From the NCBI GenBank assembly GCA_019136395.1, contig JAGVUH010000187.1, forward strand, positions 1 through 5,786: a stretch of DNA of 5,786 nucleotides, written 5' to 3'. Shown here one piece after another: positions 1-5,390 of this stretch. Every line of letters begins with the position of its first letter. Positions within the stretch are counted from its first letter, which is position 1. This DNA comes from Gammaproteobacteria bacterium (GTDB lineage: Bacteria; Pseudomonadota; Gammaproteobacteria; Chromatiales; Chromatiaceae). The notes beneath the pieces were generated by a model. That model was given only the letters and a program-made list of their open reading frames with translations, did not search any database and had not been told where the DNA came from. Both the position numbers and the translations under genes were made by a program.

Positions 1-1115
1 GAACCGTAAGGGTTCCACTTGCCGGGGTTATTGACGGCAAAGTCTTCTTTGGCGCCCTGTTCGTCGGTATAGGTCCAGTTGAAGATTTGCTCCTCGATGA
101 ACTCCCCGGTGGCCAGCGCCCTGAAGGGGGTGCCGGAGAGGTAGAGATAGGCCTTGGTGGTAATCGGCAGGAACTCGACCTCCTTCTCCGAAAGCTCGCT
201 GAGGTCTTCGTTGACACTCGCCAGGCCGGCGGCGTATTCAAGTTGGGCCTCCTTTTTGGCGACCGTCTCTTCCTCGCCCTCGAACAGTTCCTTGGCTGTT
301 TCCCGCCAGGCACCAAAGTGGTACTCATCGAAGACTACCAGGTCCCAGTTCACCGTATGCAGCCATTCGTTCTTGGCCTTGATGCTCCCCGTCGCGTCCC
401 GGCCTAGGAGGTCCTGGAAAGAGCCGAAATAGACCAGTGGCTGCTTGCGCCCAACCTTGGTGGGATCGCTGCCGGAGTTGCGGGAGAGAAATCGCCACCC
501 ATCGAAATCCACATGAGATTCAAGGTCCGTCTGCCACGCATCCTCGACGGCGGGCTTGAAGGTCACCACGAGCACGCGCTTGGCCCCGAGTTTCTTGGCC
601 AACTGGTAGGTGGTGAAGGTCTTCCCGAAGCGCATCTTCGCATTCCAGAGAAAGCGCGGTACTGCGTGACTGTCCTCCGCCCAGATCGAGTGGAAGTAGG
701 CGTGGGTTTTGTTGACGGCTTCGGCTTGCTCCCAGCGCATGGAGTACGTGGCGTGATGGGTGCCGGTGAACGTCAGACCGGTGCGTAGTTCGGTGAGCAC
801 GGTCCGCACATCGGCGACCGAGCACCGCATCCACTCCAGTTCATGTTTGTCGAAACCCTTACTGGTGAGCGCCGCTCGCACTTGGTGATCGGTGAAGACC
901 GTACCGTCGCTCCGCTCGGCGGGTTCGTCCAGCACGATCTTGTAGTTCTTGATCGCGGCGGTCTTGAGCTGTTCGGCAACGCGCTGCTTCACGTCGCGCG
1001 TGGTCTGGCCCACCTTGAGGAGACCCTGGTGGGCCGCATCGTTAATCGAGTAAGCGTAGATGCGCGGCCGGGCCTTCGGCCTGGGCGCCAGGATTTCCTC
1101 GATGGGCTTAGTCAT
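1..1115 (-). CDS. GIY-YIG nuclease domain fused to SF2 (DEAD/DEAH-type) helicase, restriction-subunit-like; 3' end outside window
   Basis: The reading frame starts at ATG (1115-1113) and stays open for 371 codons to the left edge, so the C-terminal part is missing. Residues about 18-60 resemble the GIY-YIG family of the T5orf172/Mug113 type: RIYAY at 18-22 stands for GIY, KVGQTTR at 34-40 for YIG, R45 follows, and E94 in LEWMRC could be the metal-binding glutamate. A helicase core follows: motif I AKMRFGKT (159-166), motif II DEYH (263-266) and motif III-like YLSGTPF (325-331). A Glu/Lys-rich segment (about 272-315) lies between motifs II and III. Inference: this is the ATP-dependent cleavage subunit of the operon, acting on DNA in the cytoplasm, with GIY-YIG in place of the usual PD-(D/E)XK nuclease. 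Its start overlaps the stop of the upstream methyltransferase by 8 nt and has only a weak ribosome site, so translation is probably coupled. The helicase call is firm; the nuclease call is good but made by eye. Confidence 0.85.
   Translation of the reverse strand, partial: MTKPIEEILAPRPKARPRIYAYSINDAAHQGLLKVGQTTRDVKQRVAEQLKTAAIKNYKIVLDEPAERSDGTVFTDHQVRAALTSKGFDKHELEWMRCSVADVRTVLTELRTGLTFTGTHHATYSMRWEQAEAVNKTHAYFHSIWAEDSHAVPRFLWNAKMRFGKTFTTYQLAKKLGAKRVLVVTFKPAVEDAWQTDLESHVDFDGWRFLSRNSGSDPTKVGRKQPLVYFGSFQDLLGRDATGSIKAKNEWLHTVNWDLVVFDEYHFGAWRETAKELFEGEEETVAKKEAQLEYAAGLASVNEDLSELSEKEVEFLPITTKAYLYLSGTPFRALATGEFIEEQIFNWTYTDEQGAKEDFAVNNPGKWNPYG
1108..1115 (-). other. 8-nt ATGACTAA start/stop overlap
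   Basis: The ATG of the GIY-YIG/helicase gene lies 5' of the TAA stop of the methyltransferase gene, giving an 8-nt overlap. There is no strong ribosome site before this ATG, so re-initiation by ribosomes that finish the methyltransferase is likely. This would keep nuclease output tied to methylase output. Confidence 0.85.
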
Positions 1116-2733
1116 GCTCGGAGACTTGGCCAAGATTCATCGGGCGGACCACCTTCTCAATAAACGCGATTTCACTGGCGGTGAGGCCATATTTTGCGTA
1201 GAGGTCCTCGTCCTTCCAATGCCGCGTCCATTCCTGCGTTGGTACGAAGGTGTAGACCTTGCGTGTTACGTGTTGGGATGGCTTGTGCAGGAGAATCAGA
1301 AGACGCGTCAGCCGACAGGAGAGGTAGGACAGGGCGCTTTCCGCCTCACTCCTCGTGTCGAACGGGCCGATGCAGAGATAGGTCTCCGAGGAGATACTGC
1401 CCGGTTCTCCGAGGAAGGGCGTGCTGATGATTCGGTGCGGGTAGGTGTCTCTGTTCCCGGTTCCTGGAGCAGCGTAGCCAGCGAACAGCTTCCACTTGTC
1501 GATGAGCGAGGTGCCGGTGGTTATCGCATTCCTGGGGATGTATCCCGTGCCGCCGTTCTGATGTACCAGAAGGTCGCCGGGTGCCTTGACGGCCTTGCCC
1601 TTGAACGTCGTATCCAGTCCGAAAGGCTTTCTGGAACTGACCAGTTGCTCAAACCTGTGACCGGCGGGGAGAGACAGGGAGTGAGGTTCCCCACTCTCGA
1701 TCGCCATGACTTTTTTGAGGATGGACAATCCTTCATTGAAGCGGATGAACACGTCCACGCCCGCTTCAAGAAGCGGGCGAGTGGCGGTCGAGATGGGCCA
1801 GTCCTTGAAATGAGTGGTCACCTGGCATTGCCCGGGATTGTCCCGCTCCCAGTGGAAGTAACAAACCCCACCCTTGAGACCCACCCCCGGGAAGACATCC
1901 GAGGCGCTGAGAAAGTCGTCAATTGACCGCAGGCGATTATCAGTCAGCATGGACTCTCTGAACTCATCCAGCCCCTTGCCGCCCGCGAACCATCGGGCCG
2001 GAATAATCATCAGCAAATGACGTGGCTCCAATGCCTTGGCTTGCTCGACGAACATCTGATAAATCGGCGCCGCACTGGTGCCAAAGCCGCCATCGTTCAA
2101 CTGGTAGGGCGGATTGCCAATGATTACGTCGAATTGCATAGCGCCTCCAAACATCTCGGCAATTCGAGCCTGGATGTCGTGGGTGTGAATGAACGCATAG
2201 GCGTGACTTTCCATCTCCGAGCCGCGATCCAGGGTGCTCTGGCTTGCCCCGCAAAAGGCGCATTTGCCATTTGCCCAGGTATGCTCGACGCGTTCAAACC
2301 AGATATTGCCCGCCTCACTGTCGAAATGCTTGGCAATGGAATGGGGGCCATTGGCGTGCTTCGAGCAATACAGGCTGCGGCGCGCCAGCAGGCTGGTCAG
2401 GTGCGTAATGCCAATGCCGAACACCTGCCTGGTCAGAATGTGAACGACGCGCTCCTCAAGGTTCGGGATCTCCGCGGCAAGACCCTTGGTAAAGCGGCTG
2501 GTGATCTCACGGAGAAACACGCCCGACTTAGTGCAGGGGTCCAGAAACCGCACCGAAGGGTCAGCCCAGAGGTTCGCGCCGTTGTTTGCGGCGGCCCATG
2601 CCTCAGCGAGGGCGTCCAGCATCCGGTTAGCGAACTCGGGTGGTGTGAACACCTCGTCATTGGACAGGTTGGCAATGCAGGTCAGTACGTCCGGGTTCCG
2701 CCCGCGGAGGGCAAAGCGAGCCTGGCCGTTCAC
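1108..2733 (-). CDS. Gamma-class N6-adenine DNA methyltransferase (Eco57I-like), 541 aa
   Basis: This protein probably transfers a methyl group from SAM to adenine N6 in DNA. The catalytic motif IV is clear: IIGNPPYQ around residues 205-211, preceded by FDV. The N-terminal DEVFTPPEFANRML (26-39) is typical of N6-adenine methylases. Motif I is unusual, FLDPCTKSGVF (63-73), with Lys where the first glycine of DPxxGxG is expected. C123, H126 or H131, C158 and C161 could form a zinc site inserted between motif I and motif IV. The C-terminal half (about 300-541) is probably the target-recognition region; it ends with a conserved-looking VYTFVPTQEWTRHWKDED-type segment. The start is GTG at 2733-2731, overlapping the upstream TGA as GTGA, with AAGGGA a few bases before it as ribosome site. 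The stop is TAA at 1110-1108. The gene lies between a motif-IV-less methyltransferase-like gene and the GIY-YIG helicase gene. The methyltransferase call is firm; the target site is unknown. Confidence 0.9.
   Translation of the reverse strand: MNGQARFALRGRNPDVLTCIANLSNDEVFTPPEFANRMLDALAEAWAAANNGANLWADPSVRFLDPCTKSGVFLREITSRFTKGLAAEIPNLEERVVHILTRQVFGIGITHLTSLLARRSLYCSKHANGPHSIAKHFDSEAGNIWFERVEHTWANGKCAFCGASQSTLDRGSEMESHAYAFIHTHDIQARIAEMFGGAMQFDVIIGNPPYQLNDGGFGTSAAPIYQMFVEQAKALEPRHLLMIIPARWFAGGKGLDEFRESMLTDNRLRSIDDFLSASDVFPGVGLKGGVCYFHWERDNPGQCQVTTHFKDWPISTATRPLLEAGVDVFIRFNEGLSILKKVMAIESGEPHSLSLPAGHRFEQLVSSRKPFGLDTTFKGKAVKAPGDLLVHQNGGTGYIPRNAITTGTSLIDKWKLFAGYAAPGTGNRDTYPHRIISTPFLGEPGSISSETYLCIGPFDTRSEAESALSYLSCRLTRLLILLHKPSQHVTRKVYTFVPTQEWTRHWKDEDLYAKYGLTASEIAFIEKVVRPMNLGQVSEHD
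2730..2733 (-). other. 4-nt GTGA stop/start overlap
   Basis: The TGA stop of the 219-aa gene and the GTG start of the 541-aa methyltransferase share bases on the minus strand. An AAGGGA element lies just upstream. The arrangement suggests translational coupling and a fixed ratio of the two products. Confidence 0.9.
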
Positions 2734-3389
2734 TTGGCTTCCCTTGGGACGCCCCCGGTTGCTGTTCCGCGGGCAAGTTCGCGCACGGTCATAGGTGGGT
2801 ATGATTTGATCGGCGTGAATATCTCGTGCTGGCCCAGGTGGGCGAACAGTGAACCCTGTTCGCCATAGGCCGACCGATGAGTAAGTACATCAAAGCGGAA
2901 GTCGCGGCGCTGGAACTTCCCCTTACCGAGGTAACCCCACTCCGCAAAGGTGATCGCATAACCCTGGCTGTTACGCATCGCCAGGGCATCCCCGTGGACA
3001 ATGTTCTGCGACAGCACATGGGCAGCCGCTCGATGGAGATCATCCGACGCCGCGATATTCAGGTAGTCGGCAAGCATTTCCAGCATGTTCGCGCGGCATT
3101 CAGCAATGTTGTCCTCCAGGAGTTCGATCCCGTAAGTGCACATCAGGGCGAGTAGCGCGTAGTGCTGTTTTTCAAAATCAGATTTTCCAAACTTGATTTC
3201 GACGGCGGCAAACTTGCGTTGCAGAATCCGAACGAGGAAATTCCCCTTTCCGCACGCGGGCTCCAGAAAGCGCGAGTCAATGCGCTCGGTTTCGCCTTTG
3301 ACGAGATCGAGCATCGCCTCGACCATCCAGGTGGGGGTGAAGACCTCCCCATGATCTGCGATCCGTTGTTTTGACTTAAACAGACTCAT
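2730..3389 (-). CDS. Small DNA-methyltransferase-like protein with SAM motif I but no NPPY motif, 219 aa
   Basis: First gene of the operon. Numbered from the ATG at 3389-3387, it has HGEVFTP (13-19, the N-terminal methylase signature), a canonical motif I FLEPACGKGNF (41-51), a motif II-like YGIELLEDN (86-94) and a motif III-like IVHGDAL (130-136). Motif IV (NPPY/F) is absent. At the expected place the protein reads FDVLTHRSAY (166-175) and then ends soon after, at K219. It therefore has the SAM-binding half of a gamma-class methylase without the catalytic motif and without an obvious target-recognition domain. Inference: it is an accessory or partner subunit of the 541-aa methyltransferase, or a SAM sensor. 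An in-frame TTG at 3395-3393 could add two residues, but ATG is preferred because MSLFKSK leads straight into the conserved region. No good Shine-Dalgarno sequence is visible. The TGA stop overlaps the next start by 4 nt. Confidence 0.8.
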   Translation of the reverse strand: MSLFKSKQRIADHGEVFTPTWMVEAMLDLVKGETERIDSRFLEPACGKGNFLVRILQRKFAAVEIKFGKSDFEKQHYALLALMCTYGIELLEDNIAECRANMLEMLADYLNIAASDDLHRAAAHVLSQNIVHGDALAMRNSQGYAITFAEWGYLGKGKFQRRDFRFDVLTHRSAYGEQGSLFAHLGQHEIFTPIKSYPPMTVRELARGTATGGVPREAK

Positions 3390-3509
3390 GGGCAAATTCT
3401 GTCGTTACACAGTGGGCTGCTGGTGAGGTGGCCGATGGAGTACCGGCACCATCAGCCGCGGGTTCTGGTTGATTACCACCAGGGATGTCCGGCATGAATC
3501 TCCATCGTG

Positions 3510-3537
3510 CCGCTACCGCTACCGCTACCGCTACCGC
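3510..3537. repeat. Tandem hexanucleotide repeat, unit ccgcta, about 4.7 copies
   Basis: Four perfect copies of ccgcta are followed by a partial ccgc. Being a multiple of three, it reads as Leu-Pro repeats on the plus strand and Ala-Val repeats on the minus strand, which explains the odd low-complexity peptides in the frames crossing it. It lies about 120 bases upstream of the first methyltransferase-like gene, so length changes by strand slippage could alter its leader or promoter spacing. Confidence 0.95.
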
Positions 3538-3574
3538 AGGCGCTGTTTTTTTTGTCCTTGAAAATTTCCTGCGC

Positions 3575-3580
3575 AGTATA
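3575..3580 (-). promoter_or_regulatory. Possible -10 element (TATACT) for the methyltransferase/helicase operon
   Basis: On the minus strand this reads TATACT, five of six matches to the sigma-70 -10 consensus. No good -35 box lies 16-18 bases upstream of it. If used, the transcript would have a leader of roughly 180 bases that carries the hexanucleotide repeat. It is the best match I found upstream of the operon, but a single hexamer is weak evidence. Confidence 0.25.
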
Positions 3581-3694
3581 CCCTCCCTGCTTAACACGCT
3601 GCATTTCGCACGGTCACTGGCTACCTACCATCCTCTTGGGGTCACCGATCAAGCACTTGTATGATGTTGAGGGTGACAGTTTTCTTGAGCCGGA

Positions 3695-3797
3695 GGCCCA
3701 ACCCTGGGGCGGTTATGTCCCTGGTCAGGGATCTGGCTGGGGTGGTGACGGTGGCAAGGGCCTTGGACCTTGCGGCTTGGGTCTGCCACCCCCTACC
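3695..3797 (+). pseudogene. Relic of a Spy/CpxP-like gene with the helical core deleted
   Basis: A 34-codon segment starting AQPWGGYVPGQGSGWGG and ending GLGPCGLGLPPPT matches both ends of the Spy-like gene at 5391. The first 17 residues match residues 21-37 of that protein (15 identical) and the last 17 match residues 116-132 (13 identical). At the DNA level 23 bases are identical at the left edge (3695-3717 versus 5450-5472). The 78 residues in between, including both LTXXQ-type motifs, are missing. No signal peptide, start codon or ribosome site precedes it, and similarity begins almost exactly at the signal-peptidase site. The frame continues to a TGA at 3879-3881 through unrelated sequence. 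It is most likely a decayed paralogue, not a functional gene. Confidence 0.75.
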
Positions 3798-3897
3798 ACT
3801 CCCCACCACACCATGACAGACCTTGCCTCGCTGACTGGCATCGCTCATCATCCCCTCGGAAAAAATTTGTCGCATTCCTGACCCTTGGGCGGCTTCT

Positions 3898-3909
3898 TGA
3901 TAATTATCA
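3898..3909. promoter_or_regulatory. Perfect 12-bp palindrome TGATAATTATCA, possible operator
   Basis: This AT-rich palindrome stands out in GC-rich surroundings, about 130 bases upstream of the ATPase start. It contains GATAAT/ATTATC half-sites like those of Fur boxes, but the halves are closer together than in the usual 7-1-7 Fur arrangement. It could be an operator for a dimeric regulator or chance. Confidence 0.3.
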
Positions 3910-4030
3910 GTTACTAAGCACCTGATCCAGTAGGCACCCCAGGGGCATCGCCTTCATCCCTTGACCACCGCCGTTGCTACGACCAGTGTGAGCAGAATCT
4001 TACAGATTGAATTTCGAAAAGCGGATTTGT

Positions 4031-4035
4031 AAGGT
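4031..4035 (+). promoter_or_regulatory. Ribosome binding site of the ATPase gene
   Basis: AAGGT lies six bases before the ATG at 4042 and supports that start. The stretch before it (TTGAAT, 17 bases, TAAGGT) also has a weak sigma-70-like shape, but then the transcript would be nearly leaderless. Confidence 0.5.
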
Positions 4036-4041
4036 CCCGGC

Positions 4042-5220
4042 ATGATCAAACGTCAATCAGAAGCCTTGGCCCGTGCGGTGGCGCGGGGTTTCCCCATCGT
4101 GGCCTTTGTGGGCCCCCGACAGTCGGGCAAGACCACGCTGGTGCGCGGCTTGTTCGGCGACCGGGCCTATGTATCGCTGGAAGATCCGGAAGAGCGGGAA
4201 TATGCCCTGCGTGACCCCCGCGGCTTTTTGGCGCGATTTCCGGAAGGCGCGGTGATTGACGAGGCGCAGCGTTGTCCGGCCTTGTTTTCCTATCTGCAGG
4301 GTTTGGTCGATGCGCGCCGGCGCATGGGCGATTTCATCTTGACGGGATCGCAACAGTTCGGCCCGCGCTCGGGAATCAGTCAGTCGCTGGCTGGCCGCGT
4401 GGGCCTGGTGCAGTTGTTACCTTTTTCGCTGACCGAGTTGAAGGACGCCGGCAAGCTGCCGGATTCGCTCGATGTCGCTTTGTGCCAGGGGGGCTATCCG
4501 CCGCTTTTTGATCGCGAGATCCCGCCAACCCTGTGGTTTCCCAACTATGTGGCGACCTATGTTGAGCGGGATGTCCGGCAGTTGCTGGCGGTGCGCGATC
4601 TGGATCTCTTTCAGCGCTTCGTGAAGATGTGCGCCGCGCGCATCGGCCAGTTGGTGAATCTGTCCGCCTTGGCGGCTGACTGCGGTATTTCGCAGACGGC
4701 GGCGCGCGAGTGGCTGTCCGTGCTGGAGACCAGTTACCTGGTGATGCGGCTACCGCCCTATTTCCGCAACTTCGGCAAGCGTCTGGTGAAAACACCCAAG
4801 CTGTATTTCCTGGATGTGGGGCTGGCAGCCTGGCTGTTGGGCATTCGTGATGCCGAAACGATGAATACCCATGCGATGCGCGGCCCCTTGTTCGAGACCT
4901 GGGTGGTGTCCGAACTAATCAAGCAGCGCTTCAATGCCGGGCAGCCGGCCGAGTTGTACTTCTGGCGTGACAATGCGGGTCACGAGGTCGATGTGGTGTT
5001 CGAAACCCGGTCGAAACTCCAGGCCATCGAGATCAAGTCCGGCGCCACCTTCGTCGCGGATTGGCTGGCAGGTGCGCGAAAGTGGTTAGGCCTGGCGGGG
5101 GAGGAGGCGCTGCCCCCCTGCATCGTTTACGGTGGTGATGCCGCGTATGACCGGGAGGGGGCACGGGTATTCGGGTGGCGCGAAATTGACTCAATGCAAT
5201 CAGTCGAGTGTCCACGGTAA
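4042..5220 (+). CDS. AAA-family ATPase with DUF4143 / PD-(D/E)XK-like C-terminal domain, 392 aa
   Basis: The N-terminal ATPase domain has Walker A GPRQSGKTT (24-32, K30), Walker B AVIDEAQ (70-76, D73 E74) and a sensor-1-like LTGSQ (100-104). A middle region follows with YVERDVRQLL (173-182) and a winged-helix-like segment (about 190-250, ALAADCGISQTAAREWL), both typical of the ATP-binding/DUF4143 family. The C-terminal domain has the PD-(D/E)XK pattern: E285, HEVDVVFE with D317, and AIEIKSG with E330 and K332, all intact. Its length is normal for the family. The cellular role of these proteins is not settled. They are often solitary and common in accessory regions, and a nucleic-acid role is suggested by the nuclease-like fold. 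It appears to be a single-gene unit, with 170 bases to the next gene. It could be defence-linked given the neighbouring operon, but that is inference. Confidence 0.9.
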   Translation: MIKRQSEALARAVARGFPIVAFVGPRQSGKTTLVRGLFGDRAYVSLEDPEEREYALRDPRGFLARFPEGAVIDEAQRCPALFSYLQGLVDARRRMGDFILTGSQQFGPRSGISQSLAGRVGLVQLLPFSLTELKDAGKLPDSLDVALCQGGYPPLFDREIPPTLWFPNYVATYVERDVRQLLAVRDLDLFQRFVKMCAARIGQLVNLSALAADCGISQTAAREWLSVLETSYLVMRLPPYFRNFGKRLVKTPKLYFLDVGLAAWLLGIRDAETMNTHAMRGPLFETWVVSELIKQRFNAGQPAELYFWRDNAGHEVDVVFETRSKLQAIEIKSGATFVADWLAGARKWLGLAGEEALPPCIVYGGDAAYDREGARVFGWREIDSMQSVECPR

Positions 5221-5257
5221 CCGGGTGCACTTTATTTCCCCGCTTGCTGCATGGCCC

Positions 5258-5285
5258 TTGCATGAGGGCTGGCTAAGCTTATGGT
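5258..5285 (+). promoter_or_regulatory. Weak sigma-70-like promoter candidate upstream of the Spy-like gene
   Basis: A TTGCAT hexamer and a TATGGT hexamer are spaced by about 16 bases, roughly 105 bases before the Spy-like start. Matches to consensus are three and four of six. The position is sensible, but the score is low. Confidence 0.2.
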
Positions 5286-5301
5286 CAAGGAAGAGATCCA
5301 A

Positions 5302-5325
5302 GCCCCCGCCGAAGAGGGTGGGGGC
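5302..5325 (+). terminator. GC-rich hairpin after the ATPase gene, possible terminator or leader structure
   Basis: GCCCCCGCC (5302-5310) pairs with the sequence at 5317-5325 to give a nine-pair stem (one G-U pair) with a six-base loop. No T-run follows, so it is not a standard intrinsic terminator. It lies 80 bases past the ATPase stop and 66 before the next start, so it may instead be part of the leader of the Spy-like gene. Confidence 0.4.
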
Positions 5326-5342
5326 CTGGCCCGATTCCCACA

Positions 5343-5365
5343 GGCCTTGCCAGGTCGGCAAGGCC
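5343..5365 (+). promoter_or_regulatory. Perfect 9-bp inverted repeat just upstream of the Spy-like gene
   Basis: GGCCTTGCC (5343-5351) and GGCAAGGCC (5357-5365) are perfect inverted copies with a five-base spacer, ending 25 bases before the start codon. It could be an operator for a dimeric regulator or an RNA hairpin close to the ribosome site. There is no T-run after it. Confidence 0.5.
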
Positions 5366-5379
5366 AGGCAGTAACCAGT

Positions 5380-5384
5380 GGAGA
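5380..5384 (+). promoter_or_regulatory. Ribosome binding site of the Spy-like gene
   Basis: GGAGA lies six bases before the ATG at 5391. It fixes the start of the secreted protein and rules out the overlapping frame that begins at 5378. Confidence 0.75.
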
Positions 5385-5390
5385 ACGATC

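Larger units (their letters stand above)
3390..4041. other. Intergenic region between divergent operons, no convincing intact gene
   Basis: About 650 bases separate the minus-strand methyltransferase/helicase operon from the plus-strand ATPase gene. The stretch holds a hexanucleotide repeat (3510-3537), a T8 tract (3546-3553), a possible minus-strand -10 box (3575-3580), a relic of a Spy-like gene (3695-3797) and a perfect palindrome (3898-3909). Long reading frames crossing it on both strands have no ribosome site or recognisable domain, apart from the relic. Confidence 0.7.

Noticed and set aside
1060..1926. Long plus-strand frame of 288 codons
   Set aside because: It lies antisense to the methyltransferase and helicase genes, which carry clear motifs; its peptide shows no domain.
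2017..2868. Plus-strand frame of 283 codons
   Set aside because: Antisense to both methyltransferase genes; a by-product of GC-rich codon use with no recognisable motif.
3393..3395. TTG start for the 219-aa gene
   Set aside because: It adds only two residues over the ATG at 3389-3387 and has no better ribosome site.
3510..3537. CRISPR-like repeat
   Set aside because: The units are only 6 bases long and have no spacers; it is a simple tandem repeat.
3546..3553. T8 tract as part of an intrinsic terminator on the plus strand
   Set aside because: No stable hairpin precedes it and no plus-strand gene lies upstream.
3376..3597. Minus-strand frame with an Ala-Val run upstream of the operon
   Set aside because: The Ala-Val run is just the hexanucleotide repeat; the frame overlaps the start of the methylase-like gene and has no domain.
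3507..3881. Plus-strand frame of 124 codons as a real gene
   Set aside because: Its start lies at the edge of the hexanucleotide repeat (Pro-Leu run), it has no ribosome site, and only its middle matches the Spy-like relic. Treated as non-coding with a relic inside.
4376..4795. Minus-strand frame of 139 codons
   Set aside because: Antisense shadow of the DUF4143 ATPase; Arg/Pro/Ser-rich low-complexity peptide.
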